Below are positions 34,383 to 44,800 of a DNA stretch of 64,000 bases, in pieces. Under the pieces are notes generated by a model, which saw only the letters and a program-made list of their open reading frames with translations, was not told the origin of the DNA and ran no database searches. Location of the stretch: contig NC_061812.1 in the NCBI RefSeq assembly GCF_021462225.1, positions 42,267,363 through 42,331,362 on the forward strand, given 5' to 3'. A program made the translations under genes and the position numbers. Origin of the DNA: Girardinichthys multiradiatus (lineage: Eukaryota; Chordata; Actinopteri; Cyprinodontiformes; Goodeidae). How positions within the stretch are numbered: position 1 is the stretch's first letter; every line of letters starts with the position of its first letter.

Positions 34383-34692
34383 CTAACACAGAGAGCAGGA
34401 GAGAGGAGGAGACTCAGAGAAATACCAGAACAGGTAGCCATGGTGGAGTTAAAGCTAACGGTAAGCTAGCGACCCCTTACCACTACTAGAAAAACCGTGT
34501 AAGACACGGAGAGTCCCCAAACGTTAAATGCAGCAACAGAAAGTATGAGATTTAACGTGCTTATGTATTAGAACAAATAAGAGACATCACAGTAGAGAGA
34601 AATCAGATCAAACGAGAGAGCCTTCACACACCAAACAATCCACCGAGTGCAACAGTGAAAACAGGAAGTGACAATTACGCCTTACCACGCCT

Positions 34693-34724
34693 TCCCAATC
34701 CCAATATATATATTGGGATTGGGA
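34693..34724. repeat. Perfect 32 bp palindrome
   Basis: The half TCCCAATCCCAATATA is followed directly by its exact reverse complement, with no loop. It lies at the outer 5' edge of the L2-type LINE. Confidence 0.9.
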
Positions 34725-35185
34725 TACACGACAAAACATCAGGGTGTGGCCCCCCCCGGGTCTGTGTACATGCAGTGATTAAGTGCAAAACTGGCCCAAG
34801 GAGCAGTTTTAGCTGGTGCTTGAAATCCTGCAGATTGCCACTAGGCTGGATTTGACATCCAAGCTGACATGCAAGAACAAGCAGTCCACTGGTATTCTCT
34901 TATGAAGGATAAGACATTTGGACACAGGATATTATTATTGTTGCACTTTACTGGCAGGCTTCCCTCAATTCCTGTCTAATTAGTCTATGAGGCATCCTCT
35001 TCGTCTGGCGATCTTGGCTTACTGTTTTCACTACATGTTGTATGCTGCAGCAGCTGCCTGCATCAGATCACCAGACCAGTTGTTCTAGATGTACCAGTTA
35101 CTTACAAATCCAGAAATTGACATACACACGACTGATCTGCAGGAAGACCAGATTAAGTCTAAATTGGAGAACTCCTAGGCGTTAT
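34725..35185. other. Non-coding DNA
   Basis: No gene or element end recognised. Confidence 0.5.
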
Positions 35186-35188
35186 GTG

Positions 35189-35275
35189 TAGATTCAATTC
35201 AATTCAATTCAAAGATACTTTATTGATCCCCGAGGGGAAATTAGAATTCCAGTACAACCCATCCAAACATACAGT
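35189..35275 (-). mobile_element. LINE 3' tail fragment (ATTCA repeats)
   Basis: Tandem ATTCA units (35189-35211) precede ATACTTTATTGATCCCCGAG, the inverted 3' end of a fish LINE whose plus-strand end reads CCCTTTGGGATTAATAAAGT at 49515. Only the last 80 bases or so are present, so this is a strongly 5'-truncated insertion. Confidence 0.65.
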
Positions 35276-35399
35276 ATGTCCCTACAGATATATATATATA
35301 ATTACACAATCCTCCAGATTTTGCTTATTTTTAGACAACAAGGAAGGAGCACATCTTCCGCTCCCATGTTTATGTTTTCAGTTAATCACAGTTAATATA

Positions 35400-37009
35400 C
35401 AGGTCCTTCTCAAAATATTAGCATATTGTGATAAAGTTCATTATTTTCCATAATGTCATGATGAAAATTTAACATTCGTATATTTTAGATTCATTGCACA
35501 CTAACTGAAATATTTCAGGTCTTTTATTGTCTTAATACGGATGATTGTGGCATACAGCTCATGAAAACCCAAAATTCCTATCTCACAAAATTAGTATATT
35601 TCATCCGACCAATAAAAGAAAATTGTTTTTAATACAAAAAACGTCAACCTTCAAATAATCATGTACAGTTATGCACTCAATATTTGGTCAGGAATCCTTT
35701 GGCAGAAATGACTGCTTCAATGCGGCATGGCATGGAGGCAATCAGCCTGTGGCACTGCTGAGGTCTTATGGAGGCCCAGGATGCTTCGATAGCGGCCTTT
35801 AGCTCATCCAGAGTGTTGGGTCTTGAGTCTCTCAACGTTCTCTTCACAATATCCCACAGATTCTCTATGGGGTTCAGGTCAGGAGAGTTGGCAGGCCAAT
35901 TGAGCACAGTGGTACCATGGTCAGTAAACCATTTACCAGTGGTTTTGGCACTGTGAGCAGGTGCCAGGTCGTGCTGAAAAATGAAATCTTCATCTCCATA
36001 AAGCTTTTCAGCAGATGGAAGCATGAAGTGCTCCAAAATCTCCTGATAGCTAGCTGCATTGACCCTGCCCTTGATAAAACACAGTGGACCAACACCAGCA
36101 GCTGACACGGCACCCCAGACCATCACTGACTGTGGGTACTTGACACTGGACTTCTGGCATTTTGGCATTTCCTTCTCCCCAGTCTTCCTCCAGACTCTGG
36201 CACCTTGATTTCCGAATGACATGCAGAATTTGCTTTCATCCGAAAAAAGTACTTTGGACCACTGAGCAACAGTCCAGTGCTGCTTCTCTGTAGCCCAGGT
36301 CAGGCGCTTCTGCCGCTGTTTCTGGTTCAAAAGTGGCTTGACCTGGGGAATGCGGCACCTGTAGCCCATTTCCTGCACACGCCTGTGCACAGTGGCTGTG
36401 GATGTTTCTACTCCAGACTCAGTCCACTGCTTCCGCAGGTCCCCCAAGGTCTGGAATCGGCCCTTCTCCACAATTTTCCTCAGGGTCCGGTCACCTCTTC
36501 TCGTTGTGCAGCGTTTTCTGCCACCCTTTTTCCTTCCCACAGACTTCCCACTGAGGTGCCTTGATACAGCACTTTGGGAACAGCCTATTCGTTCAGAAAC
36601 TTCTTTCTGTGTCTTACCCTCTTGCTTGAGGGTGTCAATAGTGGCCTTCTGGACAGCAGTCAGGTCGGCAGTCTTACCCATGATTGGGGTTTTCAGTGAT
36701 GAACCAGGCTGGGAGTTTTAAAGGCCTCAGGAATCTTTTGCAGGTGTTTAGAGTTAACTCGTTGATTCAGATGATTAGGTTCATAGCTCGTTTAGAGACC
36801 CTTTTAATGATATGCTAATTTTGTGAGATAGGAATTTTGGGTTTTCATGAGCTGTATGCCAAAATCATCCGTATTAAGACAATAAAAGACCTGAAATATT
36901 TCAGTTAGTGTGCAATGAATCTAAAATATATGAATGTTAAATTTTCATCATGACATTATGGAAAATAATGAACTTTATCACAATATGTTAATATTTTGAG
37001 AAGGACCTG
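35400..37009 (-). mobile_element. Tc1/mariner DD34E element, copy 3, intact
   Basis: Ends CAGGTCCTTCTC and inverse, flanked by TA (35398-35399 and 37010-37011), 1610 bp. The about 200 bp inverted repeats differ from each other at only a few positions (for example GCATAT against ACATAT near the outer ends and TAGTATAT at the left inner end). The transposase frame is open. This is the least damaged copy in the window. Confidence 0.96.
35677..36681 (-). CDS. Tc1/mariner DD34E transposase, intact 334-residue frame
   Basis: A cut-and-paste transposase that would bind the element's own inverted repeats and insert at TA. Residues 8-45 form the first helix-turn-helix (LTAVQKATIDTLKQEGKTQK), followed by a basic hinge GRKKGGRKR (49-57) and a second DNA-binding half to about 118. 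The catalytic core has D148 (LFSDESKF), D238 (FQHDLAPAH) and E273 (SPDLNPIENLW), a D-34-E spacing. Length 334 is normal for Tc1. ATG at 36681 is the first in the frame and is shared with the other three copies. Relative to them it has a few private changes (PCRIEA for PRRIEA, FLTKY for FPTKY, KGGRKR for KCGRKR). Whether it is active cannot be told from sequence. It is a transposon gene, not a host gene. Confidence 0.95.
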   Translation of the reverse strand: MGKTADLTAVQKATIDTLKQEGKTQKEVSERIGCSQSAVSRHLSGKSVGRKKGGRKRCTTRRGDRTLRKIVEKGRFQTLGDLRKQWTESGVETSTATVHRRVQEMGYRCRIPQVKPLLNQKQRQKRLTWATEKQHWTVAQWSKVLFSDESKFCMSFGNQGARVWRKTGEKEMPKCQKSSVKYPQSVMVWGAVSAAGVGPLCFIKGRVNAASYQEILEHFMLPSAEKLYGDEDFIFQHDLAPAHSAKTTGKWFTDHGTTVLNWPANSPDLNPIENLWDIVKRTLRDSRPNTLDELKAAIEASWASIRPQQCHRLIASMPCRIEAVISAKGFLTKY

Positions 37010-37111
37010 TATATAATCAAGGTTAATTTCCCATCTGTGTTGCATCCTGTATCTGGCAATTTGTTTGCTTGTTCCTTTGTTTTTTTCTCTTGTAAAATAT
37101 TATACTGAACA

Positions 37112-37600
37112 ATGTTGTGAAAAGTATTTGCCCATAAACCTATTACCTGGTTGTGCTACCTTTGGCTGTATCAACTGCCATTAAACATTTGTCATCACTT
37201 TGGAGGAAATTTGACCCAGTGTTCTTTAAATAACTGTTTTAATTCTACTATAGCAGAGGGTTTTTGAGCATGAACAGACTGCTTAAGGTTATGTCACAGA
37301 ATCTCAGTCGAATTTCACTCTCAGTTTGACCAAGACATTCAGAAACCTGGTTCTCTTTTTTTCCAGTATTGTCTCATCAGTTCACAGAATATTTTCTCAA
37401 AAGTGTTGGGGATCAAAATGGTTTTTGGAAATGTGAGACCTATATTTGTGTTCTTTCAGGTCAGCAGTGGCTTTAGCCTTGGATGCATTTTTTTTTTTTT
37501 TTCAGTTTCTTTCCTATTCTTCAGTCATGGTTACTGAACTTAATTCATAATTTTTACAAATGATTAGCAACTACTCATTTGATAATGTTCATTGGTTAGC
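37112..37600 (-). mobile_element. Decayed Tc1 relic (AAAAGTATTTGCCC-type ends)
   Basis: The left edge GTGAAAAGTATTTGCCC matches the end of a common fish Tc1 family. Internal pieces recall its minus-strand transposase region (GAGCATGAACAGACTGCTTA at about 37268). There are many substitutions and no open frame. The right terminal repeat was not found. Confidence 0.55.
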
Positions 37601-38539
37601 TTTTTTTTTCTTAAAAAACTAAATAATTATGCGAAGACTGTTTTTGGCAATAACTCAGGTTATCTCTCAATTTGATCTTACAATTTGTTTGATGATCTGA
37701 AACATTTAAACACGAGACAAACTAAAACAGAGGAAATCTGTAAGCATCAAATAAGTTTTCACAGTGCAGTAAAAGAAAGCATGGCTTAAATCAAAATTAA
37801 TTTCTTCAGTATTTAAGCACAAAACTCAGCTCTAGCAAGAAAGAAATATCATCTCCTAGCACTATCCAAAGCATTGTGAAATTCAATTACAGTAATGTTA
37901 TAGCTGTGGTTCATCCCTCTGATTAAATAAAATAGAGTTCAAATTTTATGTTTTCCTGTAGCACGGCAGCACAAAGTAGGAACAGAAAAGAAAAATAAGA
38001 TCAAAACTGCTTTTGCTTTTTCACATTCTCTGAAGGACTTTCCAAAAACAATTAAACAGTACCAAGCAGCAGATTTAAACCCTGAACTGTTTCAAATAGC
38101 AAATTCCTTCGATCATATGTGTCTGGTTTTTGGATGTTGCTGATAATGCAGAACAGAATGAAGGTGAGGCAGAGAGCTGGATGAACTGTCAGGGCAAAAC
38201 ACAGATGAAAATGAAGTTCCCACAGAACTATACAGAATATGTCACTGTTAGTTTTGCACATGCAATGTATAACTATAGAATGCCTATGTAATGATTAGCA
38301 CTACATTACTTCTGTTCCAGCCATAGTTGTATGAACATAGCTTAAATAATACATGTCATATCATACAGCGTTGCACATTTATTACATGTCAAAAGCCTTT
38401 AAAATAAAAAATATCTGGGTTATAACAACCACAAATAGAGATTAATACGTCCTTGCCAAGAACCTAAAGTTAAAAAAAATTGTTTAGTTTGTTCCTCAGT
38501 TGAAGTATACTATGCCTTTAAAGATTAAAAGTTAGGCAA
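37601..38539. other. Non-coding AT-rich DNA
   Basis: No gene seen. The boundary with the relics on either side is blurred by decay. Confidence 0.45.
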
Positions 38540-39520
38540 GTTATCAAGAAGGGAATTGTGGACATCCACAGGTCTGGGTCATTCTTGGGTGCCACTTTCA
38601 TCTGTTTAAACAATGATATGCAAGTATAAACAGCATGGGAATGTCTAGCTATCATACAACTCAGGAAAGAGGTTCAGTGTCCCAGACATGAACATTTATT
38701 GGTGTTAAATGTGCAAATCAAACCCAGTACACAAGCAAAGGAGCTTTCAAACATGCTGCCTGAAGCTGGTAAAAAAAGTGTAATTATCAAGAAAGTTATG
38801 TACTGTACCAATATGGGATGAAAGGCCACTCAGTCAGGAAGAAGCCATTAGTCCAAAAGAAACATTAAATGCCAGAATACAGTTTGCACATGTCCTCAGG
38901 GACAAAGACCCTAATTTTTGTTGACATATACTGTGGTTTGATGAAATCAAAATTGAATAGTTTGGCCATAATGACCATTGTCACATTTTGAGGGCAAAGG
39001 AGAAAGCTTTCGAGCCTTTAAATATCAATACCAGCATCAGGAAATGGGGCTATTTCTGCTGTTGTGGGACTGGTACAATTCACAAAATAGATGGCATCAT
39101 GAGCAAAGAACATTAAGTGGGAATGTTGAAGCAACACCTCAAGGCGGGTGCCAGGAAATTACAGCTTGGGCGCAACTGGGTCTTCCAAATTCACAATGAC
39201 TGGAGGCATAGTGCCAAATCAATTACAAAGTGGCTTAAGGACAACAAAGTTGAGCTTTTAGGGTCATCATCCAACTCTGATTTAAGTCCCAAAGAGGATA
39301 ATCAAAAAAGGTGACTCAAGTCATGCAGTTTAAAAGGTAATTCTTCCAAATACTATGGAGATGTATGCCTAATTCAGAATATGAAGTAAAACAAAAAAGT
39401 AAAACAAAAACAAGTTAAAGCCTCTACCTCTCATGATTCTATCACTGGTAAATAGAAGTCATTTTTTTGTAATCCTAACTGACCTAAAACATAAAACGTT
39501 TGGCCTGATTTAATGTCAGT
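38540..39520 (+). mobile_element. Decayed Sleeping Beauty-like Tc1 relic
   Basis: Plus-strand nucleotide pieces follow the order of a salmonid/Sleeping Beauty-type transposon: a GTGGACATCCACAGGTCTGG segment (about 38559), AGGAAGAAGCC (38838), TTTGGCCATAATGACCAT (about 38961), ACAAAATAGATGGCATCATG (39082) and GTGGCTTAAGGACAACAAAG (39230), then the 3' phrase GTAATCCTAACTGACCTAAA (39470). Frames are destroyed. The outer ends are not clear. Confidence 0.7.
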
Positions 39521-40013
39521 CTTTTGCACAGTGATTGAAAATATCTGGCTTTAACATTATCCTACAGAAACAAATTAATAGCAGCAGTATGACTCACACA
39601 TCACATTGAGTCTATATAAGTTTGGCAACATTTTTAATGAGAAAACTAAACACTTGCTGAGTGTTTGTACTATTTAACAGACTCTTGGCGCATGGCTAAG
39701 CAAAAGCTGCTGTGTTTGAAAGAATACACCAGAATGTGCAAGAGGCCCCAGACTTTCCTTGGCATTCCCCCAAACTCTCCAATGGGTCTTTAAGGTGAAA
39801 ATAAGGAAGGAAGAACTCTGCTGTTGTTTCATGGCATGAGAGAATGTCTGAGAAACTGCAGTAATAGTTGGTTTTCATGCAAGGTTTGCGTCGTGAAAAA
39901 GCGGAATCTTTTATTCTAGTAAAATGTGCCTGAGGACCATGTCTGTTGAATCGAATGTGCCTCTTTTGCCAAATATTCAGAACATCAGATGTTGCTCCTT
40001 GTATTGGTTTAGA
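39521..40013. other. Non-coding DNA
   Basis: No gene or element end recognised. Confidence 0.45.
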
Positions 40014-40745
40014 CAGTGCCTTGCAAAGCTACTCAAACCCCTTGATCTTTTTCACATGTTGTCATGTACCTACCGCAAATTTGAAAGTATTTTTGCAGGA
40101 TTCTAGCCACCTTAATTTGACACCGCTAGATAAATTCCAAGGCTCATTTTACAAGTCTTCCAAATATTCTTTATTAGATTTAGGTCCAGGCCACACATTG
40201 ACAGGCTTTGATCTAGACTATTATATTGTAATTCTGACTGTATTTTAGGGTTATGGTCCTGGTTGGAAGGATGGACAATAACCAAACGTGTACGATAGGA
40301 GCGACAATCAATAAGCTGAACTGAATTGAAGTTGAACTTCCACCTCAGACTTAAGTCTTTTGAAACCTTTATCAGGTTTTATTCCAGGGTTGTCTTGTAA
40401 TTAGATACCTTCTCATCCAGAGAACCTTACCTGTACATGCTGCAAAAACAGCATCCCCACAGCATGATGTAGTATTCATGTTGACAGATTCTTTCACATG
40501 AGCTATGGGTCTTGGCAGGTCCTCCAGAGTTACCAATGGCCACTTGGTTGCTACTCTGTAACGTAATGTTTTGTTTTTTTGACAACCTGTGCCATGGAGG
40601 GTTTGCAGTTGTTCTATTTCAGGTCTTCAAAGCTTGAGATATGACCTGTCTGACGTGTTTCTTGGTCTTCCTGATGCTTTTTGTTCACCAGTGTTTTCTA
40701 AGCTCTGAGGTCTTCACAGAACCGTTGGATTTATACTGAGATAAA
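40014..40745 (-). mobile_element. Decayed Tc1 relic (CAGTGCCTTGCAAA-type ends)
   Basis: Begins CAGTGCCTTGCAAAGC at 40014, the same terminal style as the relic at 20811. Minus-strand transposase pieces are recognisable at nucleotide level (CCCCACAGCATGATG near 40454; GGATTTATACTGAG near 40727). No open frame remains. Confidence 0.65.
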
Positions 40746-42396
40746 ACATTCCTCAACAGCTATTAATCTTTTGGAAAGCTCTATATCAGACAAGTCATCG
40801 AGTAGTTAGTGTTGACTATCCAGATCTTGAAATACTAATATATGGTCAAAGATAGGCTCTTACAACAGGACTGCTTAACAGTGTACAGTTTTGTTAATGC
40901 ATCTGTCCCAGATTGGTGGGAGTCAAGCAGGCAATCGTGCAGGGCAAGGTCTCTGGGAGGAAGCATGACAGACAGGAGGGGGGAATGGCTGGAAGAAGTG
41001 CCTGGGAACCTTTCTCTAAGAGGATGACAGCTCTATACGTCAGTCCCTGATAAAGCAGTCAGCAGTGACAATCTCTGGGCCCCAGTCCATCCTGCTCAGA
41101 TAAAGTCAGACAGGCCATCCATCAGGGCGGAGACAGAGAGCTCTCCCATGTTCGCCTTCCTCAGTGGAAGCACCCAAATGACCAACTCCTGCAGGAATGC
41201 ATGGAAGCTCTTGCTGTTGAGAGGTAGTGATCAGAAGAAACAAAGATGACTGCAGACCCACTGGAGAAATCATGCATTGGTGCTAGTGGAAGAGTGTGAC
41301 GTGTCGCCTGTTGAGAGGTAGAGGTGCCATGTCTCTGGATTAAAGGGTGAAGAGGGTTGTTGACAATAGCTGCCACACAAGTTCTTTTATAGCTGAAGGG
41401 ACCACCACGGTTGCAGACAACTGGGCAGCTCCAGACAACCTTCATACCGTAATGAGAAAACAATTCGCCGTGGATAACTGCAAATGTCACATATCACATT
41501 CCACCCGTCAGGGCTGACAATGCAAGTGCCAATAGGAAGAAAAGAAGGAGGGCTCTAACTTTGATTTTCAAATGATGTCTGCATGCAACTGGTGACAGCA
41601 CACAAAGCCTTGAGGAAATAGAACAATGTTGTAATTGTGATTGTACTGTGCAAACATCTTCACTGAAAATGTAATTTTTATGGCTCTTCTTTTATGGACA
41701 ACTGCTGTTTTTTTTTTCTTCTTTATCTTACCTCTCATTTTCCTCCAGGTAGCTGTCATTGTGTCAAGCTAAATAAAATAGAACCAATTTTAAAAGAGCA
41801 AATATCAATTTTCCTTCTCCTGTTTACTCAGTATTGCCCTGTAGAAGTGGAACATTATGAGAGATGCAGTCCTTGTGTCACTCTGCTTTTCAGTTTAGTC
41901 CAATGAGTTAGACACAGTCAATGACCAAACCAGTGGTAAAACCCAATCACATCTTTATGGAGCTTTGTCTCAATATGCAGATGAGTTACTAAGACATTTT
42001 GTAAAAAAGAAATGTATTAATTAAATTATGTCAATGTAATAAAAAGATAAAAAAAATCTAAAAGGCACTTTCACAGTCTTTTAAGTAAACTAAACTTAAC
42101 TAACTTAACTTAACTAAAATACATTGAAATAGTATCTACAAAACTACCAAATCACTAAGAGTGAACTTTTAAGGAGAACAACTGGTTTAATCTTTTTGAT
42201 AAAAATAAGTTTTAAAAAAATGTACGAAAATGTTAAAGCAATTAGAGCAATTTGATAAATCCGTTGTTATGATCCTGTGTCCGAAAATGTGCTTGCGTAG
42301 TATACATGGGTTGTTAAAGCTGCAGCATTCATCCAGCTGACTTTTTCAATGTCAAAATAATTCATGGCAGCCTGGCTGAGCTAGTGATCAAATTGT
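40746..42396. other. Gene-free stretch
   Basis: No family recognised. A 109-codon minus frame at 41161-41490 has no domain motif. A slightly GC-richer block at 40900-41160 shows no exon signals that I would trust. Confidence 0.45.
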
Positions 42397-42569
42397 GCTA
42401 CTGTCACGATGTGGAATTTTGGTTTGTTATTTGTTTACATTTAATCAGATGTTTCTCTGTTTCTAAGCATGGTTAGTTCTTGAGTCCTTGTTTCCGGTGT
42501 TTTATTTTCTAGGTTCTACTCTGTTAACTGTGTTTTTAGTTGTATTCTTGGATCTCTTATCTTACTGTA

Positions 42570-44177
42570 CAGGTCCTTCTCAAAATATTAGCATATTGTG
42601 ATAAAGTTCATTATTTTCCATAATGTAATGATGGAAATTTAACATTCATATATTTTAGATTCATTGCACACTAACTGAAATATTTCAGGTCTTTTATTGT
42701 CTTAATACGGATGATTTTGGCATACAGCTCATGAAAACCCAAAATTCCTATCTCACAAAATTAGCATATCATTAAAAGGGTCTCTAAACGAGCTATGAAC
42801 CTAATCATCTGAATCAACGAGTTAACTCTAAACACCTGCAAAAGATTCCTGAGGCCTTTAAAACTCCCAGCCTGGTTCATCACTTAAAACCCCAATCATG
42901 GGTAAGACTGCCGACCTGACTGCTGTCCAGAAGGCCACTGTTGACACCCTCAAGCAAGAGGGTAAGACACAGAAAGACATTTCTGAACGAATAGGCTGTT
43001 CCCAGAGTGCTGTATCAAGGCACCTCAGTGGGAAGTCTGTGGGAAGGAAAAAGTGTGGCAGAAAATGCTGCACAACGAGAAGAGGTGACCGGACCCTGAG
43101 GAAGATTGTGGAGAAGGGCCGATTCCAGACCTTGGGGGACCTGCGGAAGCAGTGGACTGAGTCTGGAGTAGAAACATCCAGAGCCACCGTGCACAGGCGT
43201 TTGCAGGAAATGGGCTACAGGTGCCGCATTCCCCAGGTCAAGCCACTTTTGAACCAGAAACAGTGGCAGAACGCCTGACCTGGGCTACAGAGAAGCAGCA
43301 CTGGACTGTTGCTCAGTGGTCCAAAGTACTTTTTTCGGATGAAAGCAAATTCTGCATGTCATTCGGAAATCAAGGTGCCAGAGTCTGGAGGAAGACTGGG
43401 GAGAAGGAAATGCCAAAATGCCAGAAGTCCAGTGTCAAGTACCCACAGTCAGTGATGGTCTGGTTGCCGTGTCAGCTGCTAGTGTTGGTCCACTGTGTTT
43501 TATCAAGGGCAGGGTCAATGCAGCTAGATATCAGGAGATTTTGGAGCACTTTATGCTTCCATCTGCTGAAAAGCTTAATGGAGATGAAGATTTCATTTTT
43601 CAGCACGACCAGGCACCTGCTCACAGTGCCAAAACCACTGGTAAATGGTTTACTGACCATGGTATCGCTGTGCTCAATTGGCCTGCCAACTCTCCTGACC
43701 TGAACCCCATAGAGAATCTGTGGGATATTGTGAAGAGAACGTTGAGAGACTCAAGACCCAACACTCTAGATGAGCTAAAGGCCGCTATCGAAGCATCCTG
43801 GGCCTCCATAAGACCTCAGCAGTGCCACAGGCTGATTGCCTCCATGCCACGCCGCATTGAAGCAGTCATTTCTGCCAAAGGATTCCCGACCAAGTATTGA
43901 GTGCATAACTGTACATGGTTATTTGAAGGTTGACGTTTTTTGTATTAAAAACACTTTTCTTTTATTGGTCGGATGAAATATGCTAATTTTGTGAGATAGG
44001 AATTTTGGGTTTTCATGAGCTGTATGCCACAATCATCCGTATTAAGACAATAAAAGACCTGAAATATTTCAGTTAGTGTGCAATGAATCTAAAATATATG
44101 AATGTTAAATTTTCATCATGACATTATGGAAAATAATGAACTTTATCACAATATGCTAATATTTTGAGAAGGACCTG
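42570..44177 (+). mobile_element. Tc1/mariner DD34E element, copy 4
   Basis: Same ends and long inverted repeats as copies 1-3, opposite orientation, 1608 bp, flanked by TA (42568-42569 and 44178-44179). It interrupts the solo LTR and is therefore younger. Confidence 0.95.
42898..43900 (+). pseudogene. Tc1 transposase with two 1 bp deletions (copy 4)
   Basis: The frame is 1003 bp against 1005 in the intact copy. One base is missing near 43271 (after KQWQN) and one near 43463 (VMVW followed by a lost G). All three catalytic blocks (LFSDESKF, FQHDQAPAH, SPDLNPIENLW) remain in the separate frames. No nonsense codon other than those caused by the shifts. Confidence 0.93.
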
Positions 44178-44800
44178 TATTCTGGTCTTGGTGTTTGTTT
44201 ACCTTTTTAGTTAGATCCTTCTCTTGTGCCTTCTGTTTAGTAGTTATGCTCATTTATGTTTTTCTCTGCCTAGGTTCTTGTATGTGTTTCCCCAGGTTTG
44301 TTATTTCATTGTACTTCTCCTTGTCTATTCTCTTGTTTATTTCCTGTTTGTCAGATCGTTAGTTGCAGTCAGTCACGTAGCGTTTATGTTTGGTCTGTTT
44401 CCTTCATATTGGTTAATGCCAGGTTTTGTCATTTAGTTCAGGTTTCCTTGCTCTGTCCCTCAAGTTGTATTTCCCTCTGCTTGCTGTAATTAGTCACATT
44501 CCCTCAGTTTTCCAGCTGCTCAGTTCCTCACCTGTTACCACTTCCATTTGATTGCCTGCCTTCCTCTCTCATTGGTCCACACTCCTCCTCCCTCTGTTTA
44601 TAAGCTGGTTGTTGCACAATTCCTCGCTGGTTCCTCATATCTCATCTCTGGTAAGTCCCTTGATGTCTTCTGGTCTGTTGTGGCTGGAAATGTACGTTTT
44701 TCTATTTGTTGTTATTAAAGAAGGAATTACCTCACACAATGCTGCTTCTGAAGGTTTGTCTGCATTTTGGTCCAACCCAACCTCACACCTTGACAGCTAC

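Larger units (their letters stand above)
28078..34692 (-). mobile_element. L2-type LINE, nearly full length, carrying Tc1 copy 2
   Basis: On the minus strand the element runs from a leader near 34690 through an ORF1 with esterase-like motifs, an endonuclease and an RT to a 3' end at about 28078 (TATATAGCGCC-type tail after TTTATTCAATTC). Without the inserted Tc1 (28133-29741 and one TA) it is about 5.0 kb, close to full length for fish L2/CR1 LINEs. Both ORFs carry stops and frame changes. ORF1 with an SGNH-type esterase domain is known from CR1 and L2 elements; exact family naming needs a library search. Confidence 0.85.
42402..44795 (+). mobile_element. Gypsy-type solo LTR with Tc1 copy 4 inside
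   Basis: The LTR begins TGTCACGATG at 42402 and ends CACACCTTGACA at 44795, giving the TGTCA...TGACA inverted ends of Ty3/gypsy LTRs. A 5 bp target duplication GCTAC flanks it (42397-42401 and 44796-44800). Without the Tc1 and its extra TA the LTR is 784 bp. It has a TATAAG box at about 44599 and an ATTAAA signal at 44714. No internal coding region is present, so it arose by LTR-LTR recombination. Confidence 0.85.

Noticed and set aside
41161..41490. 109-codon minus frame
   Set aside because: No motif, no start context or splice signals; composition typical of chance.
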